A DNA stretch of 64,000 nt, from the NCBI GenBank assembly GCA_019828595.1, contig JAHQRK010000001.1, forward strand, positions 1,674,001 to 1,738,000, in the 5' to 3' direction. The notes beneath the pieces are model-generated. The model did not search any database and had not been told where the DNA came from. It saw only the letters and a program-made list of their open reading frames with translations. This DNA is from Aphanomyces cochlioides. Lineage: Eukaryota; Oomycota; Saprolegniomycetes; Saprolegniales; Verrucalvaceae. Below are positions 21,371 through 32,449 of this stretch, piece by piece. The position numbers and the translations under genes are program-made. Positions within the stretch are counted from its first letter, which is position 1, and each line of letters begins with the position of its first letter.

Positions 21371-24174
21371 CTAACTTATTTCGAACTGTAGCACTATGCT
21401 GTTGATCCTTGGCATGAACGCGTCTTGTAATTTCTGCCAGCAGGAGATCGCGCTGCTCCCATGAGATAATGTTGGAGTTTCCAGCCCAATCCAAAACCTA
21501 ATGCGACTTAGCTGATCTGAAATAAAAATGTAATCTACCTCGCCAACTTGTCGAGTAACGGTATCACGCTCTTCAATCGTGCGTGCCATCATAAATGCCT
21601 GTCATCGACATCAGGACTTCGAGACCCAAGGTATTTCTTACTTGATGATGATATGTAATTTCCACCTCGCAAGGATCTTGCATCCACGGCTCGCCATCAA
21701 TTTGCAAGGGGAGTCGCTCTTTGAGTCGCACATGAATCTTCTTGGCCTGCCTCAGTCGCAAAGCCTTTGAAAGACCGACCTATGATAACGATAACACCGT
21801 TTTTGCACTTGCTTTCTGTACTTGTAGTTGGCCTAAATGAAATGTGCCGTAGACTGCGACTATATCAAGCAATCCGTCATGCATAGATGCCGGTCCCATG
21901 TGGGGTGTATCTGTTGAATTCTACGCAAAATCTCTCAGCCATGCATTCATCTTCCGTTGAATATACTGGCGGCGTATACGTGTATTCTTCACTGTCATCT
22001 TCATGCCACAAGACAGATCCACCAGCCTAACAAAGGACATTAGGAATGAACGATCACGAGACCGTACAAAGCTGTTAATGTTGGCAATGATGAGGCCTTC
22101 AATACCAGGAGGGAGCTCAAGAGGCTGTCCATCGCAAATCAATTCAATCTTCGTTTCCAAATTGCCGCATTTTCGTGTAAGAAAATTCTGTGCTCCGTAC
22201 TAAATCATCATGAGTCCAAGTTTTCCCAAAATCAAAACGCACCCGAGTGTACCAAAACTTGTTAATGAATTGATTGACGAATAGCGACGGCGATCGCTCT
22301 CGTTTCTCGTGGAATTCGAGGGCAACTTGGGCATCTACTCCAATACCTGTCGCCACAAATGCTTAGATTTCACAGATAATAAAGCAAATCATACCAACGT
22401 AATTGTTCATGGTTGACCGCTTCACGCCATTTAAATCAACGCGCCATCGATCTAGCATTGATATGTGTGCGTTTTCCACTTCAAAGAGAATATCTAATGA
22501 CAAGAGGTTAAACAGGAGGTTTGAGACAACATCATACCGCTGATGGGTTGGTCTGAATATCCACTTCCCCAACCGAGGACTCGAGCCAAGTCATTGCCTG
22601 TTCCGAGTGGAAGGATGGCTACAGGAGGCTGACGCTGAAAATGGGCTTGAGAGAGGTTATCAATCGCCCCCAACACCTAAACCAGAAGAACAATCAATTA
22701 GAGTCCGATGAGGAAGTCTAGCGTACCCAGCCGACAGAGCCATCGCCACCACAAACTAAAATGCGCAGGCCAGGCACTTTGGAGAACTGAATGAGCGCGG
22801 TCTCAGGTCCTTGAATCGACAAGTCGTAGATCTATTCAGTCAATGAATTTCAGAAATATTGACGAGAGAAATGACCTGCAGAGGATTTAACCAACGACGC
22901 AGTTGACGTAGTATATGCAAACCCATTTGCCCACCGCTTCGACTGTTTATGAAGACTACGCCATTGCACATGACCACGAAAAAGTCGTTTGAAGCAATGT
23001 ACCAAGGAGTGGAGTTGATCCTTGCGGGGGATCAATGGCATATTCATCTTCGATAGTGCTACAGTCCAAGCTGTGAATGCAAAACACAAAAGGGTCGACA
23101 CATACGGTGGAGCTGCCTCTGATTGCAAGGTCTGGCTCCGTTGGAAGACCATTTTCTGTGTGGATCCATCCCTAGAAAGAAAATTTAGACGAGGTCAAGG
23201 AAAGTTACATACTCTGTGATGAGTGCCGCCGACGGATTTGTCCGCTTGCGCAATGTCGTAATTTTCATCTGCTTGACAGCTAGCGACGCTGCTTTCTTAA
23301 CCGATGACAGAGCGTTTTTCGATGCGTCCATGCGAGGGCCGAGAATGCGCACCGAAGTTGGTGGCAGAACAAGCGCGTGATGGGGGCCATAGTCACAAAC
23401 GGGACTGAGCCCTGTCGCATTGAAGCAAGTTTCATGCACTCGTCGGTGGCACCAGATGCATTGCATCGCTGAAAGAGCTAGTATACTGCCGCAAAAGAGT
23501 CCACAGAGTTCGCATGTGTCGAGAGGATCAATGTTGCCTTTGACCCAGACATGGTTTTGGTGTTCCTGGAGCTCCTTTTCGTCGCACGCAAGCGGAATCG
23601 CAGCTAATTTGCATTGGCACTTTTGTTGCGTTGGCGAGCGAAGATGGCGCAACGCACAGCGGCCATGGGCTGTAATCCCGCAGATATCACAGCTAACAAC
23701 GTAACTGCGAATACCAATCACGATCGATTCGCAAATGTTACACCAGTGCGGTCTACGGTGCAAAGCATGAATTCACACTCCAGACTGACGATACACTCAC
23801 CCTGCTCGGTTGTTGGCTCGCCATTGATGTCTTCCAAGTACGTATGGTCCTTCCCGAAATGTTGGCTTGCTAAAGAAGTAGACCAGTCGGCGCACAGAGA
23901 GGTAGAGGAAGAACAGGCCAGCAATTGCAAGCAACGGGACATTCCAAAAGTCGTCGAGCGTCTTCCATACATCTTCAAACGTTGGGACTGAAAGCTGCTC
24001 GTACATCAGACCAATCGACGCTGCTAGTGAGATGTACAACCACCACATATCCGCGCGAGGGACGTAGAAAGAGTTGGTTTGTGGCGCCGACCCCGCTGCT
24101 TGCATCCTGATACAACCACGAACACAATCCGAAACGTTGGGGAAGAAACCCTCCGGTAGCCAATCAAAAGCCAT
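21371..24174 (-). CDS. Diacylglycerol kinase, membrane-anchored, two C1 domains
   Basis: Converts diacylglycerol to phosphatidic acid with ATP at membranes. About 12 exons join into one protein of roughly 770 residues. The start is ATG at 24174. Two hydrophobic segments come first ([13 protein letters not shown] and [16 protein letters not shown]), followed by two cysteine-rich C1 domains (HWCNICE..., CELCGLFCG..., roughly 23400-23760). The catalytic domain has [13 protein letters not shown], then [10 protein letters not shown] (the ATP-binding GGDG motif, with Ser where Thr is usual) and [16 protein letters not shown]. The accessory domain carries [22 protein letters not shown] and [15 protein letters not shown]. 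The layout resembles DGK-epsilon. The exact 3' end is uncertain, since a last intron may place the stop near 21495. A CCAAT box (CCAATCA, about 24190) lies just upstream of the start. Confidence 0.92.
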
Positions 24175-24578
24175 TAATTTTTCAAACTAGCCAATCAGAG
24201 CGCTCCATTTTGTCTATATTACTCGTCCCATGTGTCCTCATCGACACGTGGCATGAGGAACCCGTGGCTTTTGATCCAGCGACCGAAGAACGACAAGCTC
24301 CAGCTCGAACGACGATGAAGACGGCTACAAGCGAGGAGTTCACAGCTAGCAGCACCATTTCTCGCATGAAAATGACGAAGAAACGCAGAGAGAGCGCCAA
24401 TATGTCGTCTGGATTCGCGAAAGAAAGATCGTAGCTGTTCAGATCGCGTCGACACACGAACGAGAAGACTTCAGCGATGCGTGCTATGTTACGATTACAA
24501 CTACTCGATGGATGGCTTGGTCGAAGCGAGTAATGCTTGCTGGATGAAACTAATGCCAACGAAGTGAGCTTCAGCTTG
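24175..24578. other. Intergenic between DGK and RF2
   Basis: About 400 bp between two minus-strand genes. Open frames on both strands lack ATG starts and do not join into anything I recognise. The right part is the 3' end of the release-factor gene and the left part the DGK promoter, with a CCAATCA box near 24190. Confidence 0.5.
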
Positions 24579-26212
24579 TCAAGATCCAGGATGAACGTAC
24601 GTGGAAATATCGCCGTCAAGCACGCCTTTTGTGTCGTGCGTTGATACATTCGTCCTGTGATCTTTGACCATCTAGTCAAAGTTGCCTCGTTCAAAATGGA
24701 TCATTGATTCGAGAAGACCTTGTACGGGTGCAAGACATACGAGCGAATCTATAGGAAAGACAGATCGAACCTTCCACCTCTAACCTGTTCCCTACCTGGC
24801 TGCCCCATGCATTGTCTCCCAAATCTTGTGCATATTGCCGCCGTGCTTGATCTCTAAAACCTCTTGACTAAATGACAGTGGAAGAGTCCTACTGCTCCAT
24901 CATCTTTTGTTGCAAGAGCCGAGCACGAAGCATTTCCATGGCCGTATCTTTGTTTCGATGCTGGGATCGATCGGATTGGCACTGAACGACAATCTTGGTT
25001 GGAAGATGCGTGATTCGAATGGCGCTCTCTGTCTTGTTGACGTGCTACAGAGGAAACCAATGTTTGACGACTCATGGGCGGTCGACTCACCTGTCCACCC
25101 GGTCCTGATGCGCGATATGTATCGATCCGCAAGTCTTTTGGTGAAATATCAACAGTGGGCGTCCCTGAGCAATTCGACAATCAAGAAACATGATGCAGGA
25201 AGCGTACCAGGCGTGGCAACAGCTAGGGGAAACACTCTGACTTGAGCAAACGATGTATGCCGACGAGACTAGAAGTAATCCACTAATCAAGCAAACAGAT
25301 CAAGACACAAACCGCGCTGTCGAATGGAGAGATACGCACAAGACGATGAACACCAGCTTCAGTTTTGAGCCAGCCGTAAGCATAACTGCCTATCCTCGGG
25401 ATTAGCAAGACCTCCCAGGGAGAACGCAGTCGCACCGTTGATTTGGAGACAAACTGAGCGATAGCCAGCTTCTTCTCCCGGAACTGCATGAACAACTTCA
25501 GCTGTAATGACATTGTAATTGACACTGGAATGAGGACTTGTACCTTGAAATCCGTCAGGATGGCGCTCTGCCCATCGAGTGTACATGCGCAGGAGCATCT
25601 CAACCCAGTCACCGCTTTCGGTTCCGCCTAGACTTAGCGTCAATGCCAATGGAAAACGAGGGTGATTGTACCTGCTCCGGCGTGGATTTCGACGAAGCAC
25701 GATGACGAATCTGTGGGATCTGACAGCAAGAGCTCAGCGTGCAGTGACTTTGCAGATGTTTCAGCTTCTTGAATGGCTTGCATGCAATCGTCCAGGATGT
25801 GTTGGTCGCTTTCATCCATAGCAAGATCTATCCCATCGTTCGATTTGATGTACTTAGCACATTGAACATTACCAAAGAGATCCTTCGTTTCATCGAGTTT
25901 TTCGTCCAAATGAGCTGCCAGTGCATGACGCTTTTCCAAGGTGCTGAGTTGTTGTAGGATCGCAGCAGCTTGCGTCGCGTTCTCCCAGAGCGATTCTTGA
26001 TTTGCAGCTTCGCGGAGTTTTCGAAGTTGTTCTTGCTCAGGCGTTGAAGTCAAGACTTGCTGAATATGCTTGACTACCGCTGAAGCTGCGTGGTGCTTCT
26101 CTGTGAAATCCATCACGATGGACTTGTTGGCGCGTGCCGCATCGTCCGAGAAGGCACGGAATGCTCTGCAGAGCTGTCTCCATGTTGGCCCTCGACGGTG
26201 TTGGTGGAGCAT
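24579..26212 (-). CDS. Mitochondrial peptide chain release factor 2
   Basis: Recognises UGA/UAA stop codons and hydrolyses peptidyl-tRNA on organellar ribosomes. Ten exons separated by introns of about 35-50 nt join into roughly 415 residues. The start is ATG at 26212, opening an Arg-rich, Ser-containing presequence ([20 protein letters not shown]) that suggests mitochondrial import. Motifs in order: [46 protein letters not shown], the RF2-type SPF tripeptide in VRISPFDSA, then [17 protein letters not shown] with the catalytic GGQ, and finally [20 protein letters not shown] near the C-terminus. The stop is at 24579-24581. All catalytic and decoding motifs are intact. Upstream it faces the EF-hand/MICAL gene across a short AT-rich divergent promoter. 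Confidence 0.93.
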
Positions 26213-26490
26213 GTGGCTCGCGTCCACGAATGAATGTACTGCATGACAAGATGAGAATGAATGTATTATTACTAATATTTTATATGGTATTGTATCCAGT
26301 GCTTCTCTGTGTAAAACGTCCAATATTGATTTTTAATTGTTCTGTATACATACATTAATGAAGGTTTTTATCGTGCTATAACCAACTAAATCTATTTATT
26401 CATGAGATATAAGTTAAAGTTTTTAATATGGAGAATCAATATGTACACAACTATAGTATATATAAAATAGACCAACATTCCCAATGACAG
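26213..26490. promoter_or_regulatory. Divergent promoter region, AT-rich
   Basis: 278 bp between the RF2 start (minus) and the EF-hand/MICAL start (plus). It is strongly AT-rich at 26260-26470 (for example TATATAAAATA near 26459) and has no coding signal. Confidence 0.5.
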
Positions 26491-29400
26491 ATGGATTGGC
26501 TCGAAGGCTGTCGCCCAAGTCACAACGAAATCTTCCGAGGTGACATGGCGGACGACAATCTCAACAAGCTCTTCGTGCACTTAGACCGTACGACGCTGAA
26601 GCCCATGGATTGAATGACTTATTTGTATGGACCTGTAGAGAACCAGGATGGCCTTCTCTGTCCGGAAGACTTATCGAAACAAGTTCGCGGCCTTGGGTTT
26701 GCCAAAGCGTGGCAACTCATTGCAGAAATGGATCGCTCTGGCGATGGCTACGTGCCGCAGTCTGAATTCCAAAAGGTAGTTTGGTATCAGTTTCGATCTC
26801 TAACGTGCATCTGCAAGACGATGAAGCAACTCCTGGATGAAAACTATGACAGCGAAGACGACGCACTCAGTTGGATTGGCATTTACAAGAGCTTCTTCAA
26901 TATACCCATGAAGTCGAGCAAGTCAAGTCCTCCACCAAAGCCAGCTCCAGCACAAGTTTCAACATTGCCACCGCCAGCTCCACGTTCTTCATTTTCAGGC
27001 ACCTCAGATCGACCAACTAACATGGCAGAAGCCAGAGCACGAAGACGATCTGCCCGAGAGTATGAACCGCCAAAGGAAACCTCAACAAAGACCAAACCGA
27101 CTATCTTTGCCAGCATGCGGCAGCTTCTTCGTCCGGTTCCAGCGACAGAATTGCCGCGTAGTCTGAGCGCAGATGATGCTAAAGCTAGCGAGTCAAAGAA
27201 ACCCCGCGTAGTCTCATCCACTCGCCAAGAAACTCCAGCGAGCAGTCGTAGCAGTCGTCATTCATCATCGCGACTCGAGCAGTTCCTGCAAAGTGTTCCA
27301 CCAAATCAAATGCGGCAGTCGTCGAGCTCAACCAGCCTCAAAGACGACGACGAAAGCTCCAACCTTGCTGGACAAACTGCTAATGAAGAGCCTTTTGAAT
27401 CCCCCAAGCCGCCGGCGCGCAATTACCATCGACAATTTCCCCAGCGAGCCTCGAGCTCATTGTCGGATGCTCCTTCGTTGGGCATCTCTCTGGACGACCC
27501 GGAGATGGATTTATTTGGACGATCGTCGTTGGACTACAGGATTTCCGATCCTGAAGAAGATCTCTTTGGTCCATCGAGTACAATTGTTCAAGCACAAGGC
27601 ATTGCAACACAGGACTTCACTCAAGATAATATGGATGTCAACCCACCATCAACAGCGTCGCCTAAGGAGTTCCCTCCTGCTCCTCTTTCTCAAGCCAACA
27701 GTACGATACGATCTCTCCAACTTGTCTTGACCATTTCTTTCAAGGTTTTCAAACGCTGAAGAGTGATATCACCGACTGCTTGAAAGCTATTCACGCTGCA
27801 GTTGCACAGCTCACCGCAGTCGACGAAGAGAATGCTCGAGTCACTTATGCATCGCTGCTAGACATTAAAACCAAACTCACAGTGCGGAATCTACCGCCCG
27901 TGCTTGGAGCTGCTCTGAAATCATTTGATAAATCCTCGCTTGCAGTCGTGGACGACTCAGAGAAGCAATACAACTCAGTGTCAATTCAACATGTACAAAT
28001 AACGACGAGAGTTGATTTCATAGTCTTGAGTAGGTTGAACAAGCGATGAAAATCCGCGCGTTCCGGAAGAATGTCCTTGCACAAGTGTTTCCTCAAGTTC
28101 CAGATCATCCGCTGAGCGTTCTCGGCGATTTGTTCTCTGATATTTTGCCCGATACGATCGAGCAAATGTTTGACGCATGTGCGCAAGATTTACAAAGTTG
28201 TTTCCAAGTCCTCGTTGGCTTGTCTGGTCAGTCCTCCAGGATTTCGCTCGACTATTTATCATTTATCACGCAGATTACTCGGCACTCGATAGCAAATTGT
28301 CGCCAAAGCAATCGTACCTCCGCAAACAGCCCGACAAGAAGATGTCGTTCGATGACTTTGAAGAGGAAGACGAAGAGGATTTAGATGCACCTTTGTTCGA
28401 TATCAAAGGCTATGTGAAGCCTGAAAAAATTGAGCGTGTGGTCTCCAAACCACGAGACTCGAAGCCCCACGGACAATATTTCGCATTGTTACCCTTTAGC
28501 GAAAGCGACAACCCAGTGCCAAGGACGATTCCGCCGCGTCGAGACGATATTGTGCAATGGTACTCCGACTTTGAATCCGGCCAGGTGCATCTCTTTGAGT
28601 TATTCTCGTATAATTTAACGCTGTCATGAAGAATATGCCAGAGATCATGTCGGCATGGGCGAGATTCCATCTTGATCCTTCGCTTCATCATTCTCAAGTG
28701 TATCCACAATTGAAGGTCTTGTACATCTGAAGCGAACCAAGGATTGACTCCGTCGTGTAGAAGCTCGTCCTTCCATATTTGTCCTTTCGACAGGGGCGTA
28801 TCTTTGAAATCCTCGACAAAAAACGTCAAGGTCACGCGCTGTACACTCAGCAAGTCGCAGCATCAAAGGTATATTGCGGTCTGTGGATTCTGCTCATGGA
28901 TAAATGATTAGCGCGTTTGTATCGTTGGTGGTGGACCGGTTGGACTACGCTGTGCCATTGAGATTGCATTACTCGGAGGCCACGTTATTGTCTTGGAAAA
29001 ACGCGGCGAGTTCACCCGAGAAAACATTTTGCATCTCTACCCTTGGGTCGTCCACGACCTCACTGCGCTCGGTGCAAAGATATTTTACCGTCAGGTACTA
29101 CTCACTTTTTGGTTTTGTGTTGAAGCCTTGACTAGTTTTGCATGTCGTCATCGCATTTGCATATTGGAACACGGCAATTGCAATGTATTTTGCTCAAGAC
29201 TGCACTCATGCTCGGAGTTTCAGGTGAGTTAAAGTTTGGCATGACTGCTTATCTAATGGACCGTTCTAGTGTTCACTCACACGTCGTTCGATGCGTTTGT
29301 AAAGGCTGAAGATGGATACAGCATCCAGACGTCTCCACCGCTACCGCTAGAGTTCCAGCGAGTTAGCGCCTTGATTGGAGCTGGTGGAAGTCGTGACACT

Positions 29401-30221
29401 ATCGGCAATATGGTTGGCATTGATCGCAAGGCATTTTCACCAAGTCCAGCTGTCGGTGCTGTTGTAATTTTCCCAAACACAAACACAAAGTACGTCAGCG
29501 TCATAATTTCTTCAACTAATGGCGTAATATCTTAGGGAAGAGCTTGCAATCAAGCAGTTCTCATGGGCATCTCAATACAACCAAGAGTTGTTTGGTCGAC
29601 TACGCGACGATCTTGGCGTAGATGTCGAAAATATCGTCTACTACCGCGACGAGGTGCACTACATTGTGATGACACCCAAGAAAGCTAGCTTGGTCAAGGC
29701 AGGAGTGCTGCAAGACGGCAAAGAATTGACTTCGTGGAACTCGGACGCATTGCATCGATACGTGAAGAGCGTACTGGATTTCTTCAAAATTCCATTTCCC
29801 ACAACTGGTGTCGATGCGCAATTGTTTGACTTCAGCCAAACTCTCCGTGCTGTCAAAGTACGTTGTTGCATCATTCTGCTAAGTTATCAACTAAACTTGC
29901 TAGGCTGCTGTTGTGCTGCCCCATCCAACAAGTAAACTATTCGTAGCTTTGGTTGGAGATGCATTGCTCGAGCCATTTTGGCCGCAAGGTCTTGGCATCA
30001 ACCGAGGTTTCCTCAGTGCGCTGGACACTGCGTTTGCAATCACTCGGCTTGATAAAGCTGGTATGCCGAGGACGATTCAAACGGAGCGCCTAACTTGTTT
30101 CATAGATGATTTCAAGATTTTGAACGAGCATGATAAGTACTACAGATGCTGCACAAGCTTGATGCTGCAGGCCAACATTGGAAAATTCAATGTCGACCCC
30201 GCGTCACGGTACAAGCTTTAG
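26491..30221 (+). CDS. EF-hand protein fused to a MICAL-type flavin monooxygenase
   Basis: Thirteen exons appear to form one protein of roughly 1,070 residues. Start ATG 26491. Exon 1 spliced to exon 2 makes an EF-hand (LFVHLDQNQDGLLCPEDL), followed by a second (IAEMDRSGDGYVPQSEF), then a long Ser/Pro-rich disordered region (about 26900-27700), a helical region, and a MICAL-like FAD domain. That domain starts with RIFEILDKKRQG and RVCIVGGGPVGLRCAIEIAL (FAD dinucleotide fold), then LYPWVVHDLTALGAKIFYRQ and VGDALLEPFWPQGLGINRGF (second FAD motif), and ends NVDPASRYKL. Known MICALs use NADPH and FAD to oxidise actin methionines and disassemble filaments. No CH or LIM domain is present. An intron after QVYPQLK joins the two halves; without it the EF-hand part would stop at 28728-28730. 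The 5' exon joins are by eye. Confidence 0.85.
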
Positions 30222-30370
30222 CAAGTCACTCGCTGCTCTATTTGCATTTTATTCTATATATCACTTAAAGTTCCATAAAAGTTATCTCTTAGTATCGTAA
30301 GCGTCCTCAAAAGCCGTTGGCGGGCGTTGATTATCGCGTTTAAGTTGTATCGTCGCTCGAAATTCGCGAA

Positions 30371-30679
30371 ATGGATGCGGCAAAGGGTGCGAGACAGAGA
30401 TCGCAGCTACAATTGGTTCGATTGAAAAACTCCAGCGACCGCCATGTTGTCCCACAATCCAAAGTGCCTCAGATGACTCAAGCAAAGCCAACACAAACAC
30501 ATAGCTTGGGGCCACCGCCTCCAGCTCCATCACTTGAGCGGCAAGACGCAGTAGACGCTAGCTTGGCGCTGGAAGAAGCGACACAAATCATTCAGGGATG
30601 CCTTCAGCCCCATCGAGGCCATTGCAGGCGGTGCCGCACTTGTAATCCAGCAACCAGCTTAGCAGGACGTCGAATATGA
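30371..30679 (+). CDS. Small protein of unknown function
   Basis: ATG 30371 opens 102 codons (MDAAKGARQRSQLQLVRLKN...), with a Pro-rich middle and a short helix (DASLALEEATQIIQ). I do not recognise it. At 30593 the frame turns into a His/Cys/Arg-rich tail, whereas the next frame reads DAFSPIEAIAGGAALVIQQP and stops, which looks more like a real C-terminus. Either a one-base difference or an unusual splice lies there. It converges on imidazolonepropionase, whose stop is at 30697. Confidence 0.45.
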   Translation: MDAAKGARQRSQLQLVRLKNSSDRHVVPQSKVPQMTQAKPTQTHSLGPPPPAPSLERQDAVDASLALEEATQIIQGCLQPHRGHCRRCRTCNPATSLAGRRI

Positions 30680-30696
30680 AGAGCATGAATTAGTCT

Positions 30697-32030
30697 TTAA
30701 AGCAATTGACCATGTGAGACTACAAACTTGCCATTCTTGATCACGTGTTGGATCGGTGGGTCAGCCATTTCGTAGATCAAATGCTCCCATTGTGGTGCAT
30801 CAAGCACAAGCAAATCGGCACATTTGCCAACTTCAATGCTGCCATGCGTATTAGCGCGGTCTACCGACGCAGCCGCATTGATTGTAGCACCGACGAGGGC
30901 TTCTTTCATCGTCATCTTCATCAAGCAGCAAGCCATATGCATCGTGAGAGGCATGGAGAGGCAATGAGCATTTGGATTGTAGTCTGAGCCAAGAGCGACA
31001 GCAACGTTTTGCTTGATGAGTTCTCTCGCAGGTGGGCTCTGGAGTTTGAGAATGTACATGGTAGTGGGCAAGAGGACAGCAAAGGTAGATGCATCAGCCA
31101 TCGCTTGGATATTTGCCGAGTCAAGCATTTCCAAGTGGGACGCCGCGTGAGCTTGGAGGCACATGCAAAGTTTTCCCGAATTCATCGGATGCAATTCATC
31201 GCCATGGAAATTGATCTTGAGACCAGCTTCCTTCCCTGCTTCGAGGATTGTCTTAGTATCGTCGTACTCGAAGACTCCCTTCTCGCAGAAGACGTCGCTA
31301 CAAATAGATGAGGAAATGCCAGACACGGTCAACGGTACATGAAGTATGGGTTGATTAAACCATCCTTCTTGGCTTGAACGAGTGCTGGGATCTGCTTCTT
31401 CACAATGTCTTCAGTCGCTTGTGCCGCAGTCATACCATCAGGGACAGAATGGCCTCCTAAATAAGTCGCCACGATGTCGATTGCATGGTTCTTGGACGCA
31501 GTTTCAAGCACTTTGAGCATTTTAATCTCCGTGTCGGTTTCCAGGCCATAACCACTCTTCGTTTCAACAAGTGTTGTGCCGCATTTGAGCATGCGATCCA
31601 ATCGCTTCTTGAGCAATGAATAAAGTTCTTCTTCCGATGAAGCTCGCGTCGATCGTACAGTGCTGTTAATTCCACCGCCCATTGCATGCACCTCCATGTA
31701 CGTCGCGCCAGCAAGCTTCATTGCAAACTCATCAACGCGGCTTCCACTCCACACAGGATGAGTGTGTCCATCAACAAGGCCTGGAAGAACACACAGACCA
31801 GTCGCATCGAAGTCCGAGTCGAACGTCACAGGCTGCGGTTGTTGACGCACCCATTCGTCGACCTCGGCGGTCGTTCCCACTGCAACAAGCTTGCCATGAT
31901 CATCCACAACCAGCGCTCCATTCTCAATCACAGCGACGTCATCTTGGTCAGCGCCTCGCTTGGCCTTTTCATTCTGGCTGCACACTTGAACCAACTGCTT
32001 GGCATTGCCGATCCGAAGGCGGAAGTGCAT
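30697..32030 (-). CDS. hutI: Imidazolonepropionase
   Basis: Hydrolyses imidazolone-5-propanoate to N-formimino-L-glutamate, the third step of histidine breakdown, in the cytosol. Two exons joined by one intron of about 41 nt (around 31291-31331, joining YFI to DVFCEKG) give roughly 430 residues, the usual length. Start ATG 32030. It is an amidohydrolase with the metal-binding motif DGHTHPVWSGSR, then AMGGGINSTV, ETKSGYGLE, ATYLGGHSVP, HGDELHPMNSG, ASHLEMLD and VALGSDYNPNA (metal-binding Asp). No key residue is missing. No other hut genes lie nearby, as expected in a eukaryote. Confidence 0.95.
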
Positions 32031-32040
32031 CCCGTGAGAT

Positions 32041-32449
32041 CAAACTTGAATCTGGAAGTGGGTCAATCACCTCGAAATAACTCCATATCGAGGAATTTCA
32101 TGTTATTAGATTAAATTATCTCCTGAGGAAATCCATCATAATATTTATTTTGACATTTTAATGCTAAACGACACTCCATTTGGCTCTGTGGCACCCATAT
32201 TGCATGGAGCATCTCCACGCATGCTTCACCTCTGAGCTCATTGCCATTGAGTGCCAACTCTATTGACAAGGTCTTAGCTGGGATTTAGTCTTTCCAATCT
32301 TCTGCTAACTCAACGGAGATTTGGCTTCATTCTGAAAAGTAGTGCCATGAATTGTGAAATATTTCGTTTTTGCCATGAATGTCATTAAGCCGGAGCATGC
32401 CCGCATATTGACAAGAGGAAAAGCATGAAGAAAGGAACGACGATGCGAT
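32041..32449. other. Intergenic between hutI and PLRG1
   Basis: About 410 bp between two minus-strand genes: the hutI promoter on the left and the PLRG1 3' region on the right. No coding signal seen. Confidence 0.5.

Noticed and set aside
24182..24694. 170-codon open frame on the minus strand
   Set aside because: Its right part is the spliced last exon of RF2 read on past a missed splice, and the remainder lacks an ATG and any motif.
28410..28853. Minus-strand open frame of 147 codons
   Set aside because: Antisense to exons of the EF-hand/MICAL gene, which are supported by frame continuity.
28731..28900. Separate start for the MICAL domain
   Set aside because: No ATG gives the conserved pre-FAD helix in frame; the frame instead connects upstream through an intron, so I treated it as one gene.
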